From the NCBI GenBank assembly GCA_025769875.1, contig JAGFNK010000043.1:1-64000 (forward strand): DNA of 64,000 nt, given 5' to 3'. Origin of the DNA: Russula earlei (taxonomy: Eukaryota; Basidiomycota; Agaricomycetes; Russulales; Russulaceae). Under the pieces are notes generated by a model. That model was given only the letters and a program-made list of their open reading frames with translations. It was not told where the DNA came from and made no database searches. Both the position numbers and the translations under genes were made by a program. Positions 1 to 11,222 of the stretch are shown piece by piece. Every line of letters starts with the position of its first letter. Within the stretch, counting starts at the first letter, position 1.

Positions 1-1
1 C

Positions 2-1912
2 TTGACACTCAACATGGGCATGCTCATGGCTGGCACCAAGTACAAAGGCAAATACAAGGAGCGCATCAAATGTGTCTTGAATGAAGTGGAGAAGGCTGCC
101 GCTGACAGCGGTCCCAGTGTCATCCTCTTCATTGATGAGCTCTACCTCATCATGGTCAGCTGTGGATCTGAAGTCAGTGGCATGGATGCTGCCAACCTGT
201 TCAAGCTGCTCCTGGCTCACAGAAAGCTGCACCGCATTGTTGCAATGACTCTGGCAGAATACCGCAAGTACATCAAGACTGATGCCACCCTGGAGTGTCA
301 GTTTGCCCAGGTGTTGATCAACAAGCCCACTGTCCCCAAGACCATCAGCATCCTCCGCAGCATTTGCAAAAAGTATGAAGTTCATCATGGCATGCAGATC
401 CTCAACAGCACCCTCATCATGGCAGCCACATTGGCATGTTGTTATCTCACTGCCCGATGGCTCCCTGACTCCACCATCAATTTGGTAGATGAGGCATGTG
501 CAAGGTATGTCTCTTCCTGCCTTCTTGGACGTTTGATGCCACATCAGTGACTGTTTCACATAGTGTCCATGTGACTTGCAAAACTGCTCCAGAAGTGATC
601 AATAAACTCCAATGCCAGAAGCTTGAGCTCGAGGTATAGATCCATGCTCTTGAACATGAAAAGGACAAGGCTTCAAAACAGTGACTGCACACAGCCTGCA
701 AGGCCATTGCAGAAGTGGGCAAGAGATTTGCTCCCCTTGTTGCTGTGTACAAGAACAAGAAGTCCCCATGGCGATGAGGTCAATAGGATTCAAAAGAAGA
801 TTGAAGAATTAAAAGCAAAAGCCAATGAGGTGGAGAGAAGGTACAATGTCACCCACTCCAACTTTGCCATGTTGTCCACCAATTTGGCTTTTCAGGGATT
901 ACTTGGGTATGGCTTCAGACCTACAATACTATGCCCTGCCAGGCCTGCAGCACTGCCTGGAATTTCTCATCACATAGCAGGCAGAATATGAAAAGGCAAG
1001 TCTCGGAGGCGCTGACATTGTCACCCTGGACCAAGTTGCTGAGATTGTGGCTCATTGGTTGTTGATCCCTGTCACTCATCTGATGTCCACAGAGAAGGAG
1101 AAGTTGCTGCACATGGAAAAAATCTTATCACAAAGCGTAGTGGGCCAACCCAAGGCTGTAAAGGCTATTGCCAACCCAATTCGCCTGTCATATAGCAGCC
1201 TAGGCAATGCCAAAGGCCAATTGCCAGCTTCCTGATGGCTGGCCCTTCTGGTATGGGCAAGACTTTCAAAACATAAGCATTGATGTGCCCCACTCCCCAA
1301 AAATCTTCTCATTCATGACTGTCACAGCTCACAACAATCCTCTTTGGTTCCCCAGATGCCATGATCCGCATTGATGGCTTGGAATACACTCTATCTCACA
1401 ACTCATTGGCACACCCCCTGGCTATGTCAGGCACAACTCTGGTGGACAGTTGATGGAATACGTCCAGCACAAACTGTACTGCATCATTCTCATCAACAAG
1501 ATCAAGAAGGCATCATGCAAATTCATCATGCTGTTCCTCCAGGTTCTAGATGATGGTCATCTGACCAGTGGCCAGGGTCAAGTTGTTGACTTCCACAACA
1601 CCGTGAGCATGATGACAAGCAACCTTGGCGCAGCCTATTTGAACGACATGGGCAATGGGCCCATGTGACCCCAAACAAGGCAGCTGCCATTCAAGCCCAC
1701 TTCCTGCCTGAGTTCATCAACTGTGTCAACAAGATCATCATCTTCATGTGTGGCATCTGTTGTGGCTTGATGTGCAACACTGTTGCTGACAAATGTATGT
1801 ATGTGGTCTCAGTGCATGCTTTCTCAAAGGAATATCTTGCACATCATTAACCTGCACCTGAAAGAGGTGCAGGACCACTTCTCCAAATGCAAGATGACCA
1901 TTCAGGTCAAAA
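2..1912 (+). pseudogene. Hsp104/ClpB-type disaggregase pseudogene (5' end outside window)
   Basis: This is a decayed copy of the Hsp104/ClpB AAA+ disaggregase, which in fungi rescues aggregated proteins after heat stress. Recognisable blocks appear in family order but in shifting frames. The first nucleotide-binding domain begins just after its Walker A and shows LFIDEL and EYRKYI (2-510). Coiled-coil middle-domain remnants follow (600-900). The linker to the second domain reads STEKEKLLHMEK and VVGQPKAVKAIAN (1087-1180). The second Walker A is GPSGMGKT near 1240. The second Walker B region reads LINKIKKA instead of the usual LIDEIEKA, so acidic residues are lost. MTSNLGAAYLNDMG is near 1610-1660, and the C-terminal block LHLKEVQDHF is near 1850. 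Stops and frameshifts occur between blocks. The gene cannot be functional; an intact copy probably lies elsewhere in the genome. Confidence 0.85.
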
Positions 1913-2149
1913 ACAAGGTGAAAAGGTATTTCACAGCATGTGGCTATTTGCCTGCCTACCATTGTAGCCCCAGTTGCCATCACCCCCATTGTCTCAATAT
2001 CACCAGCCTAGTCTTGCCAATTTCCACTGTTGCAGCCTCAGTCTTTCCTCAGCATCATCAGCCACCAAAATGTTAGTTTTGTCCAACACCTTTTGCCACC
2101 AGCATCATCCAAAAAGACCAAGATGGCCCCAACTCAGATTGGCATCCCA

Positions 2150-2212
2150 GAGTGCATGGCCACACACATCGACACACTCTCACACACACTCTCACACTCC
2201 CTCCTCTTGCAT
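2150..2212. repeat. CA/CT-rich simple repeat
   Basis: A short low-complexity stretch of imperfect CACACTCT units lies between the two host-type pseudogenes. It has no coding signal. Confidence 0.5.
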
Positions 2213-2830
2213 CACCCCAGCACCTTGCCCAACACAACCCCAAAATGAGAAGTGGAATTTACCCTGAGCCATAGGCATGGACAGTTTGTCTGCTGCGAAC
2301 ACAGGTTGACCCACTTTGCATAGCCATGGAACAGGAGCAAGTGGGTGGATGTGACATAGAGTGGGAGGAGAAGCACTTTCATGGGTGGCAAGCATGCTGT
2401 CAGGGATATCAGCACCTCATCCACCATGTATGGGTCCACAAGGAAATTGACTGGCCAACACCCAATGACCATCAGTGAGACTGGCAATATGGGAGAAATT
2501 TGAAGCAGGCACATTTGGTGGAAGGTGTCACATTTCCGGGCACATCAAGTGTGCCTCTAATGACCACAATGTGGCCAATTTTCTCATGCACACAAGCACC
2601 ATCCATCTGCAACATCTGCGTGAGATTAGTCAGTGGGCCTAACAAGACATACATCACTGAGCATGCAGCATGCTCACGTAGAAGGTCAAGAGTGGCTTCA
2701 GGCTTGGGACTATCCCTGATCTTGAGATGAGGGTGATTTTGAGTCGACTTGGAAAGGAAACCCAGTGGAAGGTTCAGCTCTGGGTGTGACTCTGCGATGC
2801 AACTTAGACCATCGCTGATGATATGTCTCA
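2212..2830 (-). pseudogene. Inosine-uridine nucleoside N-ribohydrolase pseudogene
   Basis: On the minus strand, two frames together resemble the IU nucleoside hydrolase family, which cleaves nucleosides to base plus ribose. LLGPLTNLTQML, then IVVIRGTLDVPGNVTP (family: IVIMGGxLDVPGN) lie in 2550-2670. The second frame carries NFLVDPYMVDEVL and LPPMKVLLLPLYVT, the usual following block, in 2330-2470. The frame changes near 2480, and the N-terminal DxDxGxDD metal-binding motif is not seen. The upstream end is cut by a solo Copia LTR. It is a fragment, not a gene. The family call rests on motif order, and I am fairly sure of it. Confidence 0.7.
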
Positions 2831-2914
2831 ATGCATGGGTAACTTTGATAGACAAGCATATGCGCACCTGGCTATGAAAGTAGTTTGTGCTGTGCAATTT
2901 TCCACTGAGTGTAC

Positions 2915-3299
2915 TGTTGAACCGGAACCCGAACGGATCAAAGAAGGCGAAGACCTTCATACAAGGTTCAAGATCCGCTCATAGATGTTACGTGTTAGAC
3001 AGAACTTTAGTATATGCGCTTATGGCAATAGGGTTATGCATAGTACGCTATCTATCACAAGATGCAGCCTTATGCTGCGTCTAGAACCTTTCCACATCAC
3101 GCGTCACTTAATGCGCGATATAGTGGACACCTGTAGTCACCTCTTTTGGACTTAGGAACAGCCCTGGGTCATAGAGGTATAAATACCATACTTGTAGACG
3201 AGTATACACATCGCTCTACACCCCAATATCACTTGAGCATTAGCACAACCTCTAAGGTGGGTTGCTTGGCCTGTTAGCTGCGCTCTATGCTGCGCAACA
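2915..3299 (+). mobile_element. Solo LTR of Copia-1 family
   Basis: This 385-bp sequence starts TGTTGAACC and ends GCGCAACA. It is nearly identical in length and sequence to the two LTRs of the full Copia-1 at 21487-27340. Perfect 5-bp target duplications TGTAC flank it (2910-2914 and 3300-3304), so it is a true solo LTR left by LTR-LTR recombination. Confidence 0.95.
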
Positions 3300-3673
3300 T
3301 GTACCTGCAGCACCTTTCAGTAGGAGAAGTTTTTGCGCAGGGTTGTAGTTTGGAAAGGTTGTGTGACTCAGGGTATGTGACTGATAGATCCAAAAGTAGA
3401 ATTGTCTCAAATGGGATGGCTCAAATCAGCTCAAAGTAACAGTGCTGTCACTCAAGTCAAGTAACTCAATGACTGGCAAGTGGCAACAAGAGTGTTTGAG
3501 TGTTCTCAAAATGGAAAGTACATCCAGAAGTAGAAACGGCCCAAATGGGATGGCTCAAATTGGCTCAAGCTGCAAGCCATGGCTTGGCTTGGTCTGGCTC
3601 ACCCAATCTGGCCAAGCCATTGCTGAGCCAAACTGAACCTAACTGAGCTGAGCCAAGCCATGACAGCACTACA
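3300..3673. other. Unclassified gene-free stretch
   Basis: No coding region is supported. A 19-bp unit (CAAATGGGATGGCTCAAAT) occurs twice, near 3409 and 3542. An inverted repeat, CATGGCTTGGCT at 3578-3589 and its complement at 3651-3662, could form a stem with a 61-nt loop. Confidence 0.5.
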
Positions 3674-3779
3674 TGGAATAGAGTTGTCCATAAGGCCCCT
3701 TATATAGTTCTATTAGGGTCCTTAGTATTGCCTTATAGTTTGTTCTAAGGTTATTAGAGTTAGTCTAATGACATGTTAT
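3674..3779 (-). mobile_element. Inverted fragment of LTR A
   Basis: The reverse complement matches an internal part of LTR A (about 4060-4210 in the adjacent direct copy), apart from one internal deletion of about 40 bp. It abuts the start of the direct LTR A copy at 3780, so the junction holds a head-to-head pair of LTR A sequences. Confidence 0.75.
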
Positions 3780-4747
3780 TGTCATGAACCATTTCCTGGA
3801 GAGGGCCCTTGAATGACCCTTCCTTATTAGAGGAAACCCAGTCCCTATGATGCCACCCTGTTCACATGGACAAAATGGGTGAGTAGAGGTGTCCACAATA
3901 TTGCGCATGCATTGTCAAGTGAGTAATTCTTGACACAATCAACATACAGCAAGCCCTACTTAGTAGCAACCCTTTTAGCAATAAAGGACAGTATTATAGC
4001 CTCCCTAAAGACCCTTTATGATGACCCAAAGTGCCATACAAGAGGCACTAACAAGATACTAAAGGCCCCACAACATGTTATTAGACTAGCTCTAATAACC
4101 TTAGAACAAACTATAAGGCAACACTAAGGACCTTAATAGAAGTATTAGTATTAGGGTCAACTCTAGGGACCCTAATAGAACTATATAAGGGGCATTATGA
4201 ACAACTCTGTTCCACAGACAAAACCACAAGTCCTCAGATGACCAGCCCTAAACTAACTAACAGTAAATGAATCAGGTGCTTCACATGTGTACTAAGCAGT
4301 GAACATGTGGATACTAAAGGCTCTTACTCATCAATATGAGCCTTCTTACTCAGCAGCTTACTGAGCATGACTGAGCATGCTCAGTAAGTGTACTCCAACA
4401 TCTTACTCATCCATCAATTGTGCTTGATAACAAGGTTATGACTTGTTCCATATTTAGCAGTTCCCTTGTAGTATATAAGTGCTCAATAAAGTAGCAGACA
4501 GTCCTCAGACTGTCCATTTGATTCATGGCACTCTATTACTGAGGGTACTCCTTTAGGACTGCCCTATCTAGCATGCTCTGGCTCTCTCCCTTTGTGACCA
4601 CCTCTCACAGCCCATACCAGTCCCTCTCTGGTATCTGCTACTCATTTGGACTACACTCTTCACCAACTTCATCTTGGAACTCAGTCGACTTGTCTCTGAG
4701 CTCTTACCTCACTCTTGAACAGGATTGTTCAACAGTGAGTTTTGACA
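3780..4747 (+). mobile_element. LTR A, 5' LTR of Gypsy A
   Basis: This 968-bp LTR starts TGTCATGAACC and ends GAGTTTTGACA. Visible parts are a 34-nt palindromic block around CTTACTGAGCATG (4360-4390), a TATA box TATATAAG at 4472, AATAAA at 4486, and a hairpin GACAGTC-CTCA-GACTGTC (4497-4514). The predicted transcription start falls in this hairpin. No matching target duplication is seen at 3775-3779 against the far end of the element, so the element or its flanks were rearranged. Related copies are at 7933/18148, 8122-9082 and 27628-28591. Confidence 0.85.
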
Positions 4748-4749
4748 CC

Positions 4750-4759
4750 TGGACAGTCT
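4750..4759 (+). promoter_or_regulatory. Candidate primer-binding site of Gypsy A (self-priming)
   Basis: TGGACAGTCT begins 3 nt after the 5' LTR. It is the exact reverse complement of AGACTGTCCA at 4507-4516, inside the same LTR, 35 nt from the start of the TATA box. I see no tRNA 3'-end complement at this site. Priming by the RNA's own 5' end is inferred by analogy with Tf1. Confidence 0.6.
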
Positions 4760-4770
4760 CAACATAAACT

Positions 4771-7700
4771 GTGCTGACCAGTTCGACCCATCAAGTGTCC
4801 AATGATGTTCCAACCACTGGGTCTCTGGAGCCTCACACTCCTGACATACAACTTCTCACTCTTCCCCAATCCTTTCCACTTGTTCCAGGGCTATCTCCGC
4901 CACCTGGAACTCCCCCCATTTCAGTTCTTCCCCTCCCCAGGACCTACACAGAGGATGACCTTTCCCCTCAACAAGAAAACCTTCCTCCTATCCCACATGG
5001 CTTCTTTGACCCCCTTTTTGCCCTCACCAGTTCCAAGTCTACCGTGTCCAACAGAACAAACTCGAACACTGGCACCCTTTGGAGGAAGCAGGTCAATGTG
5101 ACACCCTTTCTTCCATCCCTACTATAGGACACTTGCTTCAGTGACCATCCTCCAACACCTTTGTTTCTCCTTTCAGGGCCAAGACCGCCCACACTTTTGT
5201 GGTACTGCCTACCAACACTGACCTTGTCAAACAGTTTAACCTAGCAGCCTTTGAGGTGTGTAGCTTTGTAGGTATGCATCCTCCAGACATAGACTTCCCC
5301 TTTGGTTGACTCCATTACTTATTCAACTCATCCATACATCATCACTTGGAGACATTGCCCCCCATCTATCATTTCATGTACCAAGGGTCTTTCCTCATTA
5401 CTTCCATCCATGACTTCCTTGATGGCAGAGTATATTACTCATATGCTTACCTAAGGATAGCCAAAGGAGGATATATATCATTTGAGAATGCTTACTCGAA
5501 CACCCTTGACAACCTCCATCTCTATCCTGCTCTATCTCACTTTTCCTTTCTACCATGTCTCCCTTTGAACCCCTTGCTTACTTTGGATCCCATTTGCCTG
5601 GGTGTTATCAACATAGCATCTTAGTGCACAGTTCTTGAAAAATTAAGAACTACCCTTGTAACACTAGACTGTGAAATCAAAGTATGTGTAGTGCCCCTGA
5701 GATTCACGGTTTCTCCCAACCCAAGCAACAACTCTGAGTATGACTTGGAGGACAACACAATCCTTCATCAAAGGGAGCTCATTTCTGGCCACCTCCCCAT
5801 CCTTCAGGACATCTTCTTCCCCCTGGTATCCATAGTCAACATCTATGACCAACAGCACATTGACATTTGGTCACACAATGCCTACATTCTCCAAAACCTG
5901 GTAGGCCTTCTCCCATTTGGACAGGTCCTCAACCAAACACAGTACAACCTTTTTGTTGACACTTTAAATCACCTCATCGAACCTGCTCACTGCCAGCTGT
6001 TATACTGGCATCTGTTGAACTCAAGGGACTTTGAAGGACATCCCACTGATATCCTCACCCTCACTGACAGCGACAAGAAGCTCTGGACTGAGGTCATTCT
6101 GTCACAGCATTATGCCCTCATCCAGGAATTACTGGAGGGATGGGCATCATACTATTTATCCCTATTCACCCTCACCCACATGCACATTGCTGTGCAGTGC
6201 AACTACCTCTGTCTTAACAGATTCATTCAAGAGGGACAAGCAACCCTCCAACTAGCATATGTGGAGGGAAGAAGATAAATTTACAACTGGATTGAAGCTA
6301 CATGGACCCATGGCATCATTGATGCTCCACAGAGCCTTGTAGATCCCACAGGGTTATACTCCCCACCTCCAGCAATTTACACTGGCCCCCCTGTCCCTGA
6401 AGAACTTGCCACTGTCAGTCAACCTCTCACCCCTGTAACAAGGCAAACTCCAGCAAGCAGCCTCATTACCCACTGGTCCCCCACTCCAACTCACCCAGCC
6501 ATCTGCCTCTGCCTCAGAGAGGTGTGCAATTGTGGCTACCAATCCAACACTCCCCCCACACCACCAGGTATAAACCTGTGGACTCCTGGAGATAGACACC
6601 TCCTGCATCAACCACTCTGGCATCCTCTCACAGATGAAGATGCCACAGCTCTGCTTCTGCAGTTTCAAGCTCCCAAATAGTTCACCCTCTGCCTCATACT
6701 CCCCCAGTTATCCCAGTTCCAATTCCATTTACTGATCATCATTTAACCCCCTTTGCTACTCCTTTAGTAGAACACTCAAGTAGTAGCCAGTCACCCCCAG
6801 GATCTATAATTGGTTTATGGTGCTACTTCCCAGAACTAGTGTACTTAGGATCAGTTCTACCCCATAGGACACATTGAGAGTTATTAGATTTCAAAAATCA
6901 TTGCAAAGAACTGTGGCATGCACGAACACAAGCCTTTGTTTGCATAGATCATCCCATAGAAGAAATCAGCCAATTCACTCCGCACCCCTTAGATTTTGAA
7001 GGATTTCTCTGGAAAGGCCATGTAGCCATAACATACTCTGGCATCACTGAAGAATACTTCTGCATCACCCAAAACCTTCAAATCTGACAATGGGGCATAC
7101 CCACACTACTACCAGCATATGCCATCACATACCCATGGGACAGAATGCAGTGGACCGTGGTACCCCTTTAGAATCCCAGTAACAACCTACACAGAAATAG
7201 TAAAAGGCAAAGGCCTTTACAAACCACATGACCACAGAAAGCGCATCCTCTGTCTCACAAGAAAAGACCAACACCTTTTCGAACTTTCATTCTATTGCAA
7301 GGACCCCTACTGCTACTGGCACAAGGATTGGCACTACACTTGCATCTGGCACAAGTCTTGGGACCAGTAGCCCACCATTCAACCAGCAATGTACGCAGAG
7401 GTTGTAAAGGGGGAGAACCTTTACAAACCCATCTGCTTCATCAGGCACATCTATTACTGCACACCAGAAGAGCACCACCACTCTCTAGAACACACCTACT
7501 TCTGTAAGGACCCATATTTCCCATGGCACAAAGACTGGCATTGCTAGTGAATGAGTCAAAGCCTAGAAGAAGAAACATTATGAAGACCTCTCACAGAAAG
7601 TGAACAACTACAAATTCCCATCTTTTTCTGCAATGTTGACTACAATATCACTGGGGAATACTATAGTGGCTTCTGCAGAGACTGATCTGTCACTCAATAT

Positions 7701-7932
7701 GACACCCTTTATGACCCTTGGACCCTAGATGCAAGAACAGGCTTTGATGAAGAAGATGTTGAACTCTCTCAAGAGACTCTCCAAACCCTCATCCCCAAAG
7801 TTGCTTTCCTTTGTGACTTCAATCTTCTCACTGGGACTGCAACATTTCAGAACTGGACAGTTCATTGGAGTAGAAACCTTGAACTATTCACATATTGAAA
7901 CCACAAATCAGTCAATTTCTCAACTGCCCAGG
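4771..7932 (+). pseudogene. Unrecognised N-terminal module upstream of Gypsy A gag (decayed)
   Basis: About 3.2 kb between the 5' LTR and gag is coding-like but broken by stops and frameshifts. It opens with a Pro/Ser/Thr-rich stretch (4771-5127). A hydrophobic/aromatic-rich segment follows (5346-5624), then a 195-codon open frame (5691-6278) rich in Leu, Ile and His, then a Pro-rich linker (6300-6680). Two related units of about 50 residues lie at 7186-7350 and 7388-7545. Each has KG..LYKP and ends in a Cys-Lys-Asp-Pro-Tyr...Trp-His-Lys-Asp-Trp-His motif. After removing the solo LTR at 7933, the last frame (…NFSTAQ) joins EEAEQAEV of gag in frame at 18986. The module therefore appears fused to gag. 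I recognise no family. Confidence 0.6.
7928..7932 (+). repeat. Target-site duplication CCAGG of the interrupted solo LTR A
   Basis: CCAGG at 7928-7932 is repeated at 18981-18985, bracketing one solo LTR A that was itself later split by Gypsy B. Confidence 0.85.
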
Positions 7933-8065
7933 TGTCATGAACCATTTCCTGGAGAGGGTCCTTGAAGGACCCTTCCTTAGTAGAGGAAATCCAGCTTCTA
8001 TGGTGCCACCCTGTTCACACAGACAAAAGGGGTGAGTAGAGCTGTCCACAATATCACGCACACAT
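7933..8065 (+). mobile_element. Solo LTR A, left part (split by Gypsy B)
   Basis: These are the first 133 bp of LTR A (TGTCATGAACC…). The LTR continues at 18148 after the 10-kb Gypsy B insertion. Its flanking CCAGG duplication shows that it inserted into the coding region of Gypsy A. Confidence 0.9.
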
Positions 8066-9532
8066 TGTCACTGACTGGGGGCGGTGTCACTGACAAATCG
8101 GTTCACATGCGAGATGGGCGCTGTCATGAACCATTCCTCGGAGAGGGCCCTTGAAGGACCCTTCCTTATAGGAGGAAACCCAGCCTCTATGGTGTCACCC
8201 TGTTCACACGAGCAAAAGGGGTGAGTAGAGGTGTCCACAATATCGCGCGTGCATTGTTGCGCGAGCGATTCTCGGCACAATCGACATACAGCAAGCCCCA
8301 CTTAAAGGCAACCCTTCTAGCAACAAAAGACAGTATTAGGGCCTTCCTAAGGACCCTTTGAAACGACCCTAGGAACTCTACAATAGGTACTAACCTAGTA
8401 TCAAAGGCCCTACAACGCGTTATTAGACCAACTCTAATAACTATAGAACGAACTATAAGGCAACACTAAGGACCTTAATAGAAGTATTAGGGTCGACTCT
8501 AAGGACCCTAATAGAACTATATAAGGACCTTATAAGATAACACTATCCCCTAACCAAACTACAAGTCCTCAAATGACCGGCCCTAAACTAACTAACAGGA
8601 AATGAATCAGGTGCTTGCACGTGCACTAAAGTAGTGAACACGTGGACAATGGAAGCTCTTACTCATCAAGAGAAGCTTCTTACTCAGCAGCTTACTGAGC
8701 ATGACTGAGCATGCTCAGTAAGCGTCCTCCGACTTCTTACTCATCACTCTATTGTGCTTGATAACAAGGTTATGACTTGTTCCCTATTTAGCAGTTCTCT
8801 TGTAGTATATAAGCGCTCAATAAAGTAGCGGACAGTCCTCAGACTGTCCATTTGTTTACGGCACTCTCTATCCCTGGGATACTCCTTAAAGGACCATCCC
8901 CTTGTGACTACCCTGGCCTCTTCCCTGCGTGATTGCTCGACTCTCACAGTAACAGTACCTCTCTGGTATCTGCTACTACTCTGGACTTTACTTCTTGCCC
9001 ACACGGTCTTGGACGTCTATCGACTCGTCTTCAAGCTTATCCCTCGCTCTTGAACTGGATAGTTCAACAGTGAGTCTTGACAGGCGCACTGAGTCAAGTG
9101 AGATAACGAGTTCTCGTGAAAGTTGGGGATCTCAGTGACAACACAGCAGGAGCTAGTGTGTACTGCAGAGAGGGGAAACAGAGAATAAGTCTTTGCATTT
9201 GAAGACTTAATGAGATGAGAGAGTTTCTGAGTCAACTGCTTGATTTCCTGCAAGCCTACAGTCCCGAAGCTGAAATCCAGTGATATTCATAAGAGAACAA
9301 GCTTAGGGCTTGTTCTCTTCGACAGACAGGTTTATATAGACAATATGTCCTATATCAAATAGTAGACACAAAGTAGTAGCAAGGTGATTGAGACTGGAAC
9401 ACGCTGGAAGGTGGTGGTACATGTGAGGCTAATGAGTCATGAGAATGCACGGGAATTGTGAGGCTTGTCCGGGTAGGCTTGTCCAGTCGCCGGTCCGGTC
9501 TGAAGAGCCGATACTTGTGACATTACCCCCTT
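8066..9532 (-). mobile_element. Gypsy B 3' LTR (interrupted by a solo LTR A)
   Basis: Without the insertion at 8122-9087 this LTR is about 501 bp. It contains the hairpin GAGAACAAGC-TTAGG-GCTTGTTCTC (9293-9317) and the TATA-like TATATA (reverse strand) near 9330. Confidence 0.9.
8122..9082 (+). mobile_element. Solo LTR A inside the Gypsy B LTR
   Basis: A 961-bp LTR A copy with perfect GGCGC duplications (8117-8121 and 9083-9087). It keeps TATATAAG near 8812, AATAAA, and the GACAGTC/GACTGTC hairpin. It has more CpG than the copy at 3780, so it looks younger. Confidence 0.95.
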
Positions 9533-9633
9533 GTTAACGTCTAAGCGACATAAGGGATGATGGTGGAGGGGCAGCAATGGGTGTGGTAGTGAAGTTGATC
9601 ACGGGGGACTCGACACATTTTGTCAGTTTTGCA

Positions 9634-10788
9634 TCATTGGTGTGGGTTTCTGCAGAGGTCAGCTATGTGTCCATGATGATTGCATAGGACGCAAATGGCG
9701 ATTTTAGGGCATTCGAAGGTGTCATGTCCTCTGTCATGACACCAGGCGCATTTGTCAGAGAGTCGGGGAGAGAATTGATACCAAGGGTCCATTAGGGCTT
9801 GTTTGGCATCTTGGTGCTGTTGATCAGTGAGCTGAGGCATGGTCCCAAATAAGACCCGAGGTTTGAGATGAGCTTTGGCGTTAGCCTTAGCTAATTTGAT
9901 TTCTGAGTCCCTTATTTCCCATACCATGTCGTGATATCTTTCTCGAGCGGTGACAAGACTATTTGCCATTTGTCATGTCTTTTTTATGGTGAATCAATAG
10001 CATTGTACTTCGGCTTCTAGAGATAGGTCTTGTTCAAACCTAAGTGCTTCATCTATGGCCTTGGTGTGCTGAAGGCCATCCTTGAATAAGAACGTGTCCT
10101 TTTGTGTGAGAAGAGGGCGAGGATAGGGGTCAGCTTGTGCTCAGATGGGTATATGATGAGTGGGGCATCCGGGACCATAAGTGGCCGATAGTGAGGGGAA
10201 GCCATGTGTGATATCAGGGAGGACAAAGCGAGGGGGAAGCGTGTCATCATCGTTGCCTGGGTCTGGGATCAGTAGATCTAATCCGAGGTCTCCTTCTTCC
10301 CATCCTTCTCCGAGTTCTTCTAGCTCAGAAGGTTGGGTGCGATTGGTAGGTGGTTCATAGACAGGGGGTGGTGTCCATTCGAGACTAATCGGGGCAAAGT
10401 TTTCATTGAGCAAGACGATGTTTTCGACTTGCTCGGTGATGGGGGTAGGTATGTGTGGGGGAATTGGAATGGGGTCAGGTGATGGGGAGCGGACATGATA
10501 GGAAGGGCTGCAGGTTCTGATGGGGGAATTGGTTCCTTGTGCAGGGGATCGGTTGCCAAAAGCGTGTAATATAGTGGTAAGAGAGTTGTCTTCCCATAGT
10601 TCGCATGCCTGTACAATCATCGTGGCATGCTGTGCCGCGCGTCGAATAAGCAATCTAGTGTTAATGGTTGCTGCTGTCGAAGGGGATGGTTCTCTAGACA
10701 GTGGCAGGTGGATGAGCACAGGGGAGTAAGGAGGAGTTGGCACAAGAGTGACGGTAGAGGCAGTGGGAGAGTTTTGTGTGGAGGACAT
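9634..10788 (-). pseudogene. Extra ORF of Gypsy B downstream of pol, with two zinc knuckles
   Basis: Read from 10788, one frame of about 385 codons runs to 9634 and is interrupted only by three TGA codons (near 10140, 9992 and 9974). It starts 68 nt after the chromodomain ORF ends. The N-terminal half is rich in Pro, Ser and Thr. An acidic segment lies near residues 160-190. The C-terminus has two Cys/His clusters: CAWCHDRGHDTFEC, matching CX2CX4HX5C, and CVLCNHHGHIADLC, matching CX2CX4HX4C. Such knuckles bind nucleic acid in Gag nucleocapsids, but this ORF sits where an env-like or accessory gene would be. Function unknown. I recognise no homologue outside the element. Confidence 0.7.
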
Positions 10789-10855
10789 ATTGTAGTGTGG
10801 GGAAGGTGGAGTGGTAGGGAATGATTGTTCATTGGCGGTGTCTTTATACTTGAGG

Positions 10856-11222
10856 TCATCCAGCCGAAGCAGAGTAGTATTCCTTCAGGAGTTGAGGGGC
10901 ATTGAGGTCATGGTGGTCAACCCATGAGTCATCTGATGACGGGTAGCCTTTCCAGTGCACAAGGTATTGAAGTTTACGTGTCTGTCCAAATCTTCTGGCA
11001 TCTAGAATTGCTTCAATTTCGTATTCTTCTTTGTTATCAATGATCAGGGGAGGTCGTGTGAATGGCGTGCCATATTCTTCCGTTTCTATGTATGGTAAGA
11101 GCAGGTTAACATGAAACACGTCATGTATTTTCATGGATGATGGGAGTTGGAGTTGGTAAGCAACTTTTGAAACCTTCTTTATGATGAGAAAGGGTCCATA
11201 ACATTTTGGGGTCAGCTTACAG
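10856..11222 (-). pseudogene. Gypsy B integrase C-terminus with chromodomain
   Basis: The frame after the integrase core gives a GPF-like block (KCYGPFLIIKKVSKVAYQL) and HDVFHVNLL. It ends in a chromodomain: YEIEAILDARR…LQYLVHWKGYP…DSWV. The aromatic cage residues are visible in outline. Chromodomains of chromoviruses direct insertion to methylated histone H3. A TGA near 11223 separates this part from the integrase core. Confidence 0.9.
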
